Source of the DNA: Niebla homalea
Taxonomy: Eukaryota; Ascomycota; Lecanoromycetes; Lecanorales; Ramalinaceae
Direction of reading: 5' to 3'
DNA: 64,000 nucleotides
NCBI GenBank assembly: GCA_019925105.1
Contig: JAHGAU010000022.1
Span: 682,001-746,000, forward strand
The position numbers were made by a program, and so were the translations under genes. Numbering within the stretch: the stretch's first letter is position 1; each line of letters starts with the position of its first letter. Below the pieces are notes generated by a model, which was given only the letters and a program-made list of their open reading frames with translations, made no database searches and was not told the DNA's origin. Shown piece by piece: positions 1 to 13,000 of this stretch.

Positions 1-2405
1 AAATCATAAAAATAAATTAAATAACCTTAAAAACTTTATTAATTATTAAAAAAACTTAAAAAAATTATTAAGAAAACAAAATAAATATATTTTTAATTTA
101 TATTTTATTATTTATATTTTTATAAAAGTTTAAAAGTTAATTAAGTATAAAAAAAAAATAAAATAAAAAGTTAAAACTTATTTTAAAATTCCTTTAATTA
201 AAAATATTTAATGAGTTAAAATCTTAATAAAAGTAGTTTTTTCCTTTATCGGAAATTAATTTAAATTAATCTTATTTATTTTAATTTAAAATAATTTAAA
301 AAATTATATAAAATAAATAATTAGAATAATTACCTAATTAAAATAAATAAAGTTAAAAATCTTAATAAAATATTAAAAAGATTCTTTTTAATAATAATAT
401 TTTATTTACTTTATATATTAAAAAATTAATCCTTTAAATATATAATATTACCGTTTTTATATATAAATAAAATGGATAACTTTAACAAAAGTTTTAATAT
501 ATATTTACTTAAATATTAAGCTACTTATTTAATTAAATTATTAATTATATATATTATATACATTTATTCTTATAAGCTTAAGAAATTTTTTAAAAATTAT
601 TAAAATTAAATTAATTAAAATTTAAATAAAAAACTTTATTAATAATATTTATTTTCTAATTTATAATATATTAATTTATATAAATTATTTAAAGTTAAAA
701 TAAGCTTATAAGGTTTACTTATAATAAAAAAAATATACAATACTTAATATATATTATATAAATATAAATTTATTTATATAATTAAAAGCTTAAAATTATA
801 TAATATAAAAATTATAATAAATTTAAGTAAAGTTATAATAAATTAAAAATTAATATTAAAGTTCTTAACCTTTATATTAAAAAAACTGGATTAAAAGAAT
901 TATATAAAAAAGGTTTAAAAAAATTATTTTATAAAAGAAAAACCTTATTTATTTTATAATATTAATATAAAGAGTTACTTTATAAAAAGTTAAAACGGTT
1001 TATTAAATAATAATAAAATTAGTTATAATATATGTAAAAATTATTTAATATACGTTTAAAGATACCCTTAAATATAAGAAAAAAGTTATTTAATAATTAT
1101 AAAAAATTTAAAATTAATACTTAAAAGTAATTAGTAATATTTATAAAATAACCTTTATCCCTGTATTAAAATCTGAAGTTTTTATATTATTAATTTAATT
1201 ATTTTTTAATTAAATAATTATTTAAATAAAACTTAAAAGAAATATATATCCGGTTTTATTAATAAATATATCCGCCGGAACTTTAAAAAGTCTTAAATAA
1301 AAAAAAAAATTAAAATAAATTAAAAACAAAGTTATTTTAATTTATATTTAAAAATTATTATAAATATATATAAAATATTATTTAATAAGAAAAAAACGGA
1401 AATTAAAAAATTATAAAGATAAAAATAATAATAATTATTATATAAAATATAATATAAAAAACTAAACGTTAACGTAAATATAAAAAAAATAATCTTTTAA
1501 AAACGGTAATATTTAATCTTAAATAATAAAAAAATTATTAATAAGTTTTTTTAACGTTATCAAGTTTTTAAGAAAATTAATAATATATTAATAATTTAAT
1601 TCCGGCTAAAAAAAAATAACTTAATTTACTTTTTTTATTATATATATTAATAATTAAACGAATATTAATTATATATATAAATAAAGGAAATAGAATATAT
1701 ATATATATTTATTTTTTATTTATTATTTATAGAAATTAAAATTAAGTTAATTAAAAAACGGGAATTAATAATTATTATTAAATATTAAATATAAAAAAGG
1801 ATATTAAAATAATTATTAAATTTTTAATAATTAAATGTCATATTACAATTTAATTTAAGTAATAAAAGAAAAAAATTATTAAAGATTTCTTTAAAAAGTT
1901 ATATTATTAATCTTAAAATAAAAGATATAATAAAAAAATTATAATTAATAAAAATTATAATTTATTATTAATATTAAAATAATATAAAAAGAATTAATAT
2001 AAATAATAATAACGTTGATTATAAAAAACGTTATATATAATTAAAAAGTTAATAACATACGTATTAATAAGGATATTTAAAAATATTAATTAAAATATAA
2101 TATAAAATAAACTTATAAGGAAATAAAAAAGAAATAAATTTAAAAATAACTTTTAAAAGAACTTAATTATAATATTATAGGTTTTTAAAAAAAAAACGTA
2201 TAAATAAGTTAGTACTTTTTATATAAATATTAATATTCTTAATTGTTTAAAATAAAAATAAAAATTAAATAAATACCGGTTTTTAATCTTAATATTATAA
2301 GTATTAAATTTTTATAATTATTAATAAAACTCAAGAATTAATTATTAAAGAACGTTAAAATTAATTTAATTAAATCTATAATATAAATTAATGAATTGAA
2401 TTAAT
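1..2405 (+). mobile_element. LINE copy L7, 3' part, strongly RIP-mutated
   Basis: The 3' part of a Tad1-like LINE that enters from beyond the window start. From about 600 it can be followed in parallel with the better preserved copy at 52528-58302. The RT catalytic box reads F-I-N-N-I-Y-F-L near 632-658 (FxDD-type in an active element). The stretch from 885 matches the region after the RT, and 2270-2405 matches the family's 3' end, with a decayed (TCAA)n tail. The first 500 bases are so AT-rich that homology is only plausible. All frames are closed by TAA/TAG. Confidence 0.8.
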
Positions 2406-2840
2406 TAAAATTAAAAGTTTATAACCCGATTATATTATTATAAAAAGGATATTATTAAATGTTTTTAATAATATTTTTTTTTTAATTAAAAAATAAAGAT
2501 TTAATAAAAAATTAAATAAAAATTATTAAAGTTTTTATTAATATTTATATAATTAAAAAATAAAAAAAAAAAAATATATAATAAGCTTATTTTTATTTAA
2601 CGTTATAAAGGCATTTAATAAAATAAGTTATTGAAAATTATTTATAAAGTTTTAAAAGAAAAAAACTTATTATTTATTTTTAATTAAATAAAGGGCTTCT
2701 TAATAAAAGAATAAATATTAATTAACCTTAATTAAAGAATAAGTTTAAAACGATTAATTATAATTAATTTTATTTTATTAAATTTTTTTATTTATTTAAT
2801 AAGTTATTAATTTAAATAATTATACTTTACGGGATATATA
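2406..2840 (+). mobile_element. LINE fragment L8 (RT region)
   Basis: A second plus-strand LINE remnant directly after the L7 tail. Bases about 2570-2835 parallel the RT segment at 56180-56450 of the full copy, including the run ending in TTTACGGG. An L7 insertion into an older L8 would explain RT sequence following an L7 tail, but the other half of L8 would lie outside the window, so this is inference. Confidence 0.6.
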
Positions 2841-4707
2841 TTAATCGTAAATATAATATATATAATAAATAATAAATAATCCGTCCTTGACAAAAAAAAA
2901 AGATAAAATATTAATATTTTATTTAAAATATTAATATTAATCCTATATATAATAAGTATAATATATATATATATATATTATATTTTTATAATATCTTTAT
3001 AAATAATATTAAAATATATATTTTTATATATATATATATATTTTTAATATATATTATAAAATTATTTTAAATAAAATATTATTTTTAAATAACGATAATA
3101 TCGGTATATATATAAAGGATAAAAATTAAGTTTATTTAAGATAAATTAATTTTACGTAATTATTTAAGTTTCCATTAAACGGGAATATTAATTAATTATT
3201 TAAAGATAATTTTCTTAAAAGGATATTTTATACGTTATAAAATTAATTATATTAATTATTATTTTAATTATTTTATATTAAGAATTTATAAAATAAATAT
3301 TATATTATAAAATATTATACGTAATTTGTATTTTTAAATAAACTTTTATACGTTATTTAAATCTTTAATATTATATTATAAATCGTTTTTTAAGTTTTAA
3401 TTTTTTTATTAAATAAAGTAATTTCTTATAAAATTACGTTTATATTAAAAAGTTTTTTTAGTTAACTTTTTTAATAAAAACGGATAAAAAATTATTAATT
3501 ATTATATAATAATATAAATTAAAACCAAATAAAAAAATTAAATTTAAGTTAAATAATAATAAATATTAAATAAAAATTTAATTATATTGGGATATTAAAT
3601 TAATATAATAAATTCTTAATACGTTTAATAACTTAAAATAAATTTATATATTATTAATATATTATTTTATTACTTAATATTATTAAAAAAATTTTATAAA
3701 TTTTATAAAAAAATAATATTATAAAGTTATTAATTTTTATATTTTTTAATATATTTTTTATCGTAATAATATTTTTATAGAATTAATAACTTTTCTTTTC
3801 TTTATTAATTAAGTTTTTATACGTAATATTAAAGTCTAAGATTAATATTAAAAGTATAAAAATCTTAAAGAAAAAAAAAGCTTTTAATTGGGACGAAAAT
3901 ATTATATATAAAGATTTCTTATCCTTTAGAACTTTTTCATTTATTATCTATCTTTTATTAATTTATATATAATATTACCGAATCGTACCGTTTTCCTACG
4001 TTATATATTCCGGCCTTAAATAATAAATAATTTTTATTTACGTTTCCTGGAAACGACGATAATAGTAATATAATTATTATAAAAATAACGTTAATACTTA
4101 AGCTATAAAAGTATTAATATTTTCTTGTTTTTAACCTATTAAGAAAAAGAAAAGCATAGAGAATATAAGAAAACTTATTTATATTATTTATATAAAAGAA
4201 ATTAAATATTAAAAATTTAAATCCGAAAAGTTATAAAGATTAATATTATAAATCTTTGTTTATATTATAAATTTAACTTTATTGATTTCGGTATTTTATA
4301 ATATATAACGTATTAACCGTATTATCAATGAAATTTAACTTAATAAAATGAAAACGGTATTTATAAATTTTTACTATACTTTTACCGGAAAATAAATAAT
4401 ATTAATTACTTGATAAATACTTATATTCTTATTATAATATATATTTTATATATTATTAAGTTTAAACCTTTTCTAAGTTTTTTTTTTATCCCTTAACTTT
4501 TATAAATATATTTTATTTAATTTCTTTATTTAAACCATTTTAAGCTATTATATAAATACTTTTCTTAATTCCCGGGGTACTATACGGCGCGTATTATTTT
4601 ATTATATATATTATTAAATATTAAGTATTAAAAAAAATTATCACCTTAAATTAAGTTAAGATTTATTTTATTTAAACTGGTTTAAATTAAACCGGCTTAA
4701 ATTAAAG
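2841..4707. other. Unidentified AT-rich RIP-mutated DNA
   Basis: About 1.9 kb with no recognisable gene. Bases 2930-3065 are dominated by AT-dinucleotide runs. The rest is very poor in CA and TG, so it probably derives from repeats, but I could not match it to the LINE or Copia families here. A 16-base palindrome (GGTTTAA-AT-TTAAACC type) lies near 4678-4695. Confidence 0.5.
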
Positions 4708-4708
4708 T

Positions 4709-4870
4709 AATACGGTTTAATGCTTACTGCTCCCAGGCCTTCGGCTACGTTACCGTTCTGGGATTAGTGGGTTAATACCTACTTACCTTCACAGATAAAC
4801 CTATATTATAGATACCTTTATAATTATTATTCCGTTTATAACTCGACCTTATATCAGTTCCTTAATTAAA
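4709..4870 (+). repeat. Left direct repeat of the 4.7-6.4 kb unit
   Basis: Matches 6213-6371 in the same orientation. Many differences are C-to-T or G-to-A (for example CTGGGATTAG against CTAGGACTAG), so RIP struck the two copies separately. Confidence 0.75.
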
Positions 4871-5019
4871 CAATAGCTATCCTTATATGTAAAGAGGTTG
4901 GTTATAAGCCTTTCATACTCTTATACTTTATTGAAAACAATATTATTAAAGTGGTATAACGTATACTTTAATCAATAAGTCAGCCAGATAATTAATAAGC
5001 CGTATAATAAACACGTATT

Positions 5020-5750
5020 ACGAGCCTATAAGACGTCAGCAGCTATAGGAACCAAGAGTAAAGATCCCTATAGACCGGAATGGTTAATAACTGGATAAAC
5101 GGTCAATATTGGTAATCATAAAGTTAATAAAACTTAAAATAAAAACGAAGATAGGAAAAAACAAAAAAATTAAGTTAAGAGAAGAACGTTTAAAACGATA
5201 CCGTAAATAGGCTTATCGTTAAAAATCCTTTAATGAAGCCGTATAACGAATACGCCCTTAATAACCCTGCCCGTAATATAAGGTTAAAATTAATCCTTTA
5301 ATTATTTTTTACCTTAAAAAATCCTTTAATATATCGATATATTATAAGCTTATAAGACGTTAATAGCTATAGTAATAACATTTATGGGGCGGAATAATTA
5401 ATTATTAAGTAACGTTAAAACTGATAATAATAAATCGGGATAGATAAAGCGGAGTAAAAGGTGAATTATAAAGAAAAATATCCAAGTGAATACCGCAGAT
5501 AAGCCTATTATTAATAAGTCCTTAAGCCGTATAACGAGAACACGTAGTAAGTTTACTATAATAATATTTGATTTCTTAATCAATAATAAAATAAATCTCC
5601 TTAACTTTATAAATTCCTTGGTAGTTATATTATTACGCTATAAGCACAAAAGACGTTAATAGCTATAGGGCCCTTAATAGGGTAGTTTATAGGCCGGAAT
5701 AACTGATAACTGGATAAACGGGTAATATTAATAATAATACGGGTAAGCGT
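5020..5750 (+). repeat. Three ~300-bp imperfect direct repeats
   Basis: The motif (A/T)AAGACGT(C/T)A(G/A)(C/T)AGCTATAG recurs near 5030, 5351 and 5651. Each copy is preceded by an AAGCCGTATAA(C/T)GA-type segment (near 5000, 5236, 5520). The first and third are followed by CCGGAAT..TAACTGGATAAACGG. The spacing of about 300-320 bases suggests a decayed tandem array. The open frame on the minus strand at 5398-5583 crosses a unit and has no visible protein signature. Confidence 0.6.
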
Positions 5751-6212
5751 AATATTATAGGTATAGTAAGCGGTAGATATCTATTTCTATAAGTACGGCG
5801 ACGGTATTAAGGGTAAAAGCCACCTTTATAACTTCGGCTTACCTATAGGGGTAAAAGCCACTCAATCGATTTACTTATAAATAAAATATTTCGTTAATCG
5901 CTTTAATTCATTGGCGTCCTGTAATAGCCTTATATTAAACCCCTTTTTAACAGAATATATATAACTCGGCTTTACCCCGGAGATTACTTTCATTGACTTA
6001 ATTGAAGTTAATCTTCTTACCTTTTTTAATCAATTTTTTAGGAGCTTTTTTGTTAATACCCGGGTTGCTCGGCCTTCACCACTTAACCACCACGTTTACT
6101 AAAGGTAATATCAATATACTCGCAAATTCTTTAAGGTTATACCCAGGTCCGATAAGGAGGATTTTAATATAAGAGGCTCGCAGGAGTTCACCGTCGTAGA
6201 GGGAGGGGTAGT

Positions 6213-6371
6213 ATTACGGTTTTATGCTTACTGCTCCCAGGCCTTCGGCTATATTACCGTTCTAGGACTAGTGGCTTGGCACCCACTTACATTTATGGAT
6301 AGACCTGTACCATAAACACCCTTATAGCTATGATTCCGTTCAAAGCTCGACCTTATATCAGTTCCCTGATA
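6213..6371 (+). repeat. Right direct repeat of the 4.7-6.4 kb unit
   Basis: Second copy of the 160-bp repeat. It is less RIP-mutated than the left copy and keeps CA and TG at several places (GGCTTGGCACCCACTTACA). Confidence 0.75.
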
Positions 6372-6873
6372 TAAAGGATTAATATTACTATTAATTATAT
6401 TATCTTCTCTTTTAATAAAGTTTTATATTTATATATTTAGGTTTAAATTACCTTAAATCGGATATTACTTATTTTAATTATTTATAATAAGTAAATTAAC
6501 AATAAAACGTTATATATTAATGAAAGATTTTATTCGGTATAATAAGTAAATAAATAAAGGTATAATATAAAATAAACTTATAAAGGGTAAATAATAAAGG
6601 ATAAAAGCCTATAAAAAGTATAGTTATTATAAAATATAAATAGTTTATTATGGCGATAACGTAATTACTTATAAAGTTATCCCGTAAATTTATTTCTTAA
6701 TAAGGGAACAACAGAGGTTTTATAAAGGTTGTTTTTACTTTAATAAATTAAGTTTTATAACTATTAATATAATTAATATATTATACTATAAAAATATTGA
6801 AATATTATAATTAAATATATAATATAAATATATTAAATGTAAACAAGGTAGGAATACCACCGGAATCCTCTCC
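6372..6873. other. AT-rich stretch without identified gene
   Basis: About 500 bases with no supported feature. A plus-strand stretch near 6710-6790 can be read as a cysteine-containing peptide (G-C-F-Y-F-N-K), faintly like a decayed Gag zinc knuckle, but the pattern is incomplete. Confidence 0.4.
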
Positions 6874-6967
6874 GGTAAGGGTGTAGGTAAGGGTGTAGGT
6901 AAGGGTATAAGTAAGGGTATAAATAAAGGTATTTAAGTCTTAGATTCTCTATCTATATTATAGTGTT
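6874..6967 (+). repeat. Minisatellite locus, piece 1
   Basis: Starts with GGTAAGGGTGTA-type 12-mers (6874-6930), then a short non-tandem flank whose last bases (CTATCTATATTATAGTGTT) are the target site of LINE L1. Placing 6955-6967 against 30938-30950 rebuilds a continuous sequence that matches the later higher-order unit around 31155-31225, so this piece and those at 30951, 36154 and 42322 were once one locus. Confidence 0.8.
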
Positions 6968-9900
6968 AAATATCCTTTCGATAGAAGATGGCGATGAATA
7001 AAGGGATCCTAAAGGTCCAAAACGATACGTATACGTATAGCTTAAACGACAGTAAAGTTAATACCTTAATTACGATAAGTATAATTAAAGTAATAATTAA
7101 AAATGAAGGAGTATATAAGTAAGTAATTTATATTAATAAAAGCAACGGGGAATCTTATAAACGACATAATAATAACGCGATAAATAATTATTAAATTAAA
7201 TAAGGGAATTAAAATTAACGAAATACACGTAAAAAAACGTATAAAACATATAAAAAGGAAATAAGTAAAAAGGGCGTTAAGGAGATTAAGGCGGTAATAA
7301 CGGCGGAGAGAAAAAATAGCGATTATATATAAAACGGAGGTAATATTAATAATATTAAAAGTAGATAAAATAAAAACGAAGAAAATAAAAATAATAAACC
7401 TATAAATAATTAAAAATAAAGAATAAAAAAAATAATACGTTAACCGTATAAAAGAATTAAAATAAAAGAAAAAATAATAAAACCTTAAATAAGCTACTTA
7501 TAATAAAGTCAACGGCTCTTACGCTAAAGATTTAACCGATACTATCAACAAAATTGTGAAAAATAAAAGAATTCTATAAGAAAATAAAGGTAAAATAAAA
7601 AAAAATATAAATAATTAAAGGGAACTTAAAGGGTAATAATAAAAATACCAATAATAAACGAAAATAAAAATTAGAATATAAATATACGGAGGGAAAAAAC
7701 GGTAACGGGAACTTTTTAAATAAAAGAAACTTAAGTAATAAAAATTATAAAAAAAATATATAATAAATAAAAAAAGACGGTACGGATTTAGAAAAAAAAC
7801 AATAACGTTAAAAAAAATAAAAATAATAATAATCCGTTTGATAATTAAAGAAAAAAAAGGATATTATTATAAAAATCAACTTTTATAGTTTATAAAAACG
7901 TTTAAAATAACGGAAGAATTATTAATAAAGTAAATTATTATTATATATAAATTATAAAATGAAGATATTTTTTAATATAAAGTCCTTAAAGGTAAAAGAA
8001 AGATTAAAAGAGTTAAAAATATAAATTAATAAAAGTAAATTTAAGATAATAAAAATATTAAAATAATTATTTATTATTACAAGAAATAAAATATATTTAA
8101 CATACTTTATAAAAGTAAAGAAAAAGCTTGTTTTAAAATATATAAAGAAAGAAAATATAATCTTTTATTTTAAATTAAAGGTTATTAATTATAAACTTCT
8201 TTTAATAATAAAAAGGTTAACTACCTTAAGATATATAAAAAGGTATTTTAAGGTTATAGTAAACGTAACGTTAATAAAAATATATAACGATATTTTAAAT
8301 AAAGTAATTATTAAGGGAATTTTTTTAAATTAACTTAATTATAAAAAAAAAAAAAATGGCGGATATTTATTAATATTTTAAGTATTAAGAATACAAGTAT
8401 ATTGTTATAAAAGACCCTAATAATATAAAGTATATAATATATATAAAAAAATAAATACGTATAAATACGCAAACTTAATAAATAAGGGTTTTATTAAAAA
8501 CGTATAAAGATATATTATATACGGGAAGGATAAATACCGGTATAGAACCTAAAATACTTTATAAAGATTAAGGAACTTAAATATAAAATGAATAAAATAA
8601 TTATTGAAATTTAATAATATAATTTATATAAATTTAAAATAATAAATTAATTAAAAATAATCTTAAAATAAAAATAAAGTTAATTAAATAAAAACGGATA
8701 AAAAACAGTAACGGACAACGTAAAAAAAAAGCTTATTATAATATTAATTTTAAATCCGGCCGTCTTAAGTTAATAATGGTATCTATAACGAAACCGGAAT
8801 AAATAAGATTTAACTTTAATAAAAAGTTATTAAATAAAAATGAATAAAGAAACCTTAATAAAACTTAATATATAGTATATTAATATTTTTAAAAATAATA
8901 TAATATAACGTATAAAAAAAAAGAAATAAAATAATATTATTAATATCTAAATTTAAGGAAATAGAGAATATTAATATTATAATAATATAAACATTTTCAT
9001 TTAGCCTATATATATAATTTTTAATTAACCCAGATAAAAGGTTTTATTTAACGTTTAAGGAAATAAGAAGATTAAAACGTACTTTTCTATAAATAAGAAA
9101 TTAAAAATAAATGATTAAGATGTTATTTATTATAATATAAATTTATATATGCTTTAAATTACATAAAAGGGAATATAAAAAGCAATTTAAATGTTTATAA
9201 AATATATAATCCGTTATTAATCAATAAAATAAAACTTTTTACAATATTATTATTTAAAAATATTATATTTATACTTAATAAATATATTATATTAAGAAAC
9301 TTTGACCTTTATTATAATATATAGAATAAAAAAACTATATAATTAATTATACGGAATTAAAAGAATTATTAATAATTATAATAAAATTTAATTTTTCATT
9401 ATTAATATTATAAAATATTATAACGTAAAAGAATTAAAGATTTAAAATAATAATTAAGTTAGCGTTTAATATAAAAAGAACTATTAATATAATAATAACG
9501 TATAAACCTTAAGAAAACTTAAAATATAACTTAAATTATATATTAATATAAATTATTTTAAATTGAATAATTAATATAATATCGTTAATATTAATAGAAA
9601 AAACGTAAAAAACGGTTAAGGAAATTAAGGTATATATAAAGGTAAAGGAAATAATAACTTAATTCATAATATTTCCTTGATTAAATAATAAAGATTAAAT
9701 TAACCTTTTTATAAAATAAATAATAAAAGCGTTAAATAAAATAATTAATATAACGGTTTTAATGATAAAATTATCTTAAAAAGTTAAGATTTATTAAAAT
9801 GAAATTAATTAAATAAATTATTAAAAATAGGAATTAAGAAATACTTATATAATTAAAAAATCTTAAAAAGAGAAAAAAAAAAATTATTAAAAAAGTTAAA

Positions 9901-10056
9901 TAAATATATTTATAATTACTAATTTATAGTTTAAATATTTTTTCCCGTATAATATAAAAGTTAATGAAATATAATAGAGAATAAAGTAAAAAGCTTAAAT
10001 TTATCTTTAAATGCCCATTTTTTATAAAATCTAATAATATAATAATTAATATATTT
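6968..10056 (+). mobile_element. LINE L1, piece 1 (5' end, ORF1, start of ORF2)
   Basis: The 5' 3.1 kb of a Tad1-like LINE inserted in the minisatellite. The 13-base duplication ATATTATAGTGTT is at 6955-6967 and 30938-30950. It holds a short leader, the ORF1 start at 6988, ORF1, and the endonuclease part of ORF2. It stops at 10056 where L2 is inserted. It is among the most AT-rich LINE sequence here, as expected of the oldest member of the nest. Confidence 0.88.
6988..7122 (+). pseudogene. LINE L1 ORF1, N-terminal remnant
   Basis: An open stretch of 44 codons beginning M-A-M-N-K-G-I-L-K-V-Q-N-D and ending at TAA. It aligns residue by residue with the ORF1 starts at 22825 (minus), 24933 and 52541 (M-A-T-N-N-G-T-P-E-V-R-N-D), so the start is the family's ORF1 start. 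ORF1 of Tad1-like LINEs encodes the RNA-binding Gag-like protein. The rest of the frame downstream is broken by many TAA/TAG. Confidence 0.75.
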
Positions 10057-13000
10057 GATTGATTGATTGATTGATTTATACTACGGGCCTAGCTAAGCTA
10101 ATTCCGGCGTTCCTTAATACGTAGCCTTTTAACCTTATTAATAACCGTAAAAATTTAATACTTATAACGTTAAAGCAAAAACCAGTATTTATTAGGCCTC
10201 CACCCTTTATCCTTTAAGGTAAAGGATATTAACGGTTATCCAGAAAATAATAATTTATTTATATACTTTTTATATTTTACCTCCTTTAAGAAAATCCGTA
10301 ATATTATAATTATATCCTTATAGGGATTATTTTTAAGCTTATTACTCTTCTGTACCTTTATATATTTATATTATTTTAATTTTATATAATACCTTTAAAT
10401 ATCTTTATTAATATTTATACGTTTAATATATACTTTTTTATATTATTATCGCCGTTAATTCCTTTAAAGATTTTTAATAAGCGTTTATTATTATATCCTT
10501 ATAATTATAAAAGATACTTTCCGGTTTATATAATTAATATAACCGGTTTCCGCTCTTCTTTTTCTTCCTTAATTAATAACGGGCCTTTTCTATAAGGTTT
10601 TTAATAACCTTATTTATTTCTATAATAAGGTTAAACTATAATAATAGTCCGGTAAATATTATAAACTTAATAATTACCCGGATATTTTACTTTATAAATA
10701 ATATTTAATAATAATTATGAATATTAACTTTTATAATAAGTTTTAATTTAATTTTTATAAATAATAAATAAGAAATAAGAACGTATACGGTATCCTGCTT
10801 TTTTTATCCGTATTTATATCCGGCGTTTATCCGACCTTCGGTATATATAGTAAATAAAAAGTAAATTAAACCGTTTTTACTTATCCGGAATTAAATTATT
10901 AATATATTATTACCTTTTTTTATAATATTATAATAACGGAAATACTTATTAATAATTTTTTTATTATTAAGAGTTAAATAGTAATAACCTTAAGGTATAG
11001 AATCCCTATATTTCCGTTAACGCTTAGTTTATTTTATTATAATTTATAAGGTAATCGTTATAGTTTTTATTTTTTAAATCCTTTTAATTTCGGTTTTTCT
11101 TACGTTTAACGGGAATTTATATCCGCTTAAGCTGGCCTTTAGGATACCGGTAAAATTAACCTCCTTTTTAACTTATTTTTATTTTATTTTAATAAGAAAG
11201 GAAATAAATATCTTTAATTTACTCTTTTTAACTTTAAGCTTATTAAGATTCTAATGGATCCGCCCGTTTCTTATTATCGTAATTAAGTATATATATTTCT
11301 TTAATTTTACTTAAACAACTATTTAATCCAATAAAACCTTAATCGGTAATATAAAAACCTTAGACTTTAATACCGGGATAAAGGTTACTTTATAGGTATT
11401 ATTAATTACTTTTAAATACCAATTTTGGACTTTCTATAATATTTAAATAAACTTTTTCTTATATCCCGGAATATTTTTAAATATATATTAAATAATTATA
11501 ACGTATATTATAATTAACTTTTTTATAGTTTAATAGATAGTCCGGGCCTTCTATAACGTAACTTTTTATATTAATACGGCAAAATAAATAAGGTTTTTTT
11601 CCTATAAAGTTATTTTTTTTAAAATTTTTCTTATATAATTTTTTTAATTAAGCTTTTTATTTACTTAAAGGTTAAGGATTTTAATACTGGTATCCGGTTT
11701 TACCGTAATTTTACCTAAGTTTATTATAATTATTATATCGTATAGCCTTGGGCTCTTAATTATATAAATAAGTTTATACTTATATAGCATAAATTAAGCC
11801 TTATAAGTTTTTATTTACTGAAAATAAACTTTATAAACCTATTTGAATTTTAGATAATTTATATATATAGAAATATTATAAGTTAAGAAGTAAATATTAT
11901 TAATAAAGTTTTTAACTTAAACTTTTTATTTTAACTTAATAAACTCCTTAATTAATAAATTATTAAAAAATAAGAATAATATAAAAAAAAAAAAAATTTT
12001 TTAAGGAATTTCCGTTATAACGGGCTTTATTGAGCTTATCTTTTATCTTAAGTTAATTAATATAACTTAATCGTTTAAGAAACTCTTTATTTATTTAATT
12101 AAGAAGGGTAATATCTTTTTCTTCCTTAAATTATATAGTAACCTTTAATAATTTGCTTTATTAAAAATATTTCTAATATTAAAAAAAAGAAGATTCATAA
12201 TATACTTTTTCTTATAACCTTATATTATATATACGCCGTTAATTAATCCTTTAAGGGCTATTTTTAATCATTAACCTCTTTTTACTTTTATTTATTAATC
12301 GGGGAGAAGTTTATAATTCTCTATATAGTTATTAAGGATCCTTATTATTATTATTTTTAAGGTTTTTTTTAATATATATAAGAATATAATAAATCTATAA
12401 GACTTTACCTTAAAGTAATTTAACTTAATAAGCTTTTTAAGGATAATTATCTTTACCTCCTTAAACTTATATAAGTAGTAATTAACGTCGAAATATGCTT
12501 AAAAAGGTAAATAAAAACCTTTTTAAATAGTAAGGTTATTATTATTAAGAATCTATTGGGAATTTTATTTGGTCCCAGGGCTTTATTTTTCTTCGGTTTA
12601 TTAATTGCTTTGGTTATTATATCTTATATTATTATTTTATTTATTAATACGGGGTTAAAATACGTAACGTTATTAATATTGTTTAAGTTAACTTTTAGCG
12701 GAAAGGGGAAAAATACCTTTTTAAGGGCCTTAATTTTACCGTTAAAGGTATTAATTAATATATTATTAAGTTTCTTAAAAGGCGGGAATTTAAAAATAAA
12801 CTTTAATTTCTTATTTTATTCTTTATTATACTTCGTTAATTTTTAAATATTATAAAGTAAAATTATTAAATTATATACTATAGATTAAAAGTATATTTAC
12901 TTAGCCTTTTAAATTATTTTTCTTTTTTTTTCTTAAGTAACCCTTAATTAATTAAGTATCTCTTAATTCCTATACTTAAAAGCTTATTTAATTAATTTTT

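Larger units (their letters stand above)
4709..6371. repeat. Unrecognised 1.66-kb unit bounded by direct repeats
   Basis: Two direct repeats of about 160 bp, 4709-4870 and 6213-6371, share long exact blocks such as TGCTTACTGCTCCCAGGCC. They flank about 1.34 kb that is more GC-rich and less RIP-mutated than its surroundings. Inside are three related segments about 300 bp apart (see the separate entry) and a unique stretch at 5735-6210. The layout resembles a small LTR element or an old segmental duplication. I found no target-site duplication, primer site or coding frame, so the class is open. Confidence 0.6.

Noticed and set aside
4709..4870. 5S rRNA gene or pseudogene
   Set aside because: The GC-richer 160-bp repeats looked RNA-like, but the conserved 5S internal control region is not present.
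6874..6930. Telomeric repeat (GGTAAGGGTGTA runs)
   Set aside because: Not TTAGGG; the unit grades into the 12-bp minisatellite and lies inside the window with transposons on both sides.
10057..10076. (TGAT)n and (TCAA)n runs as a CRISPR or functional microsatellite
   Set aside because: They occur only at LINE 3' ends and mark the tail.
12556..12846. 96-codon plus-strand hydrophobic frame
   Set aside because: Antisense to ORF2 of LINE L2; its Leu/Ile/Phe richness follows from AT-rich codons.
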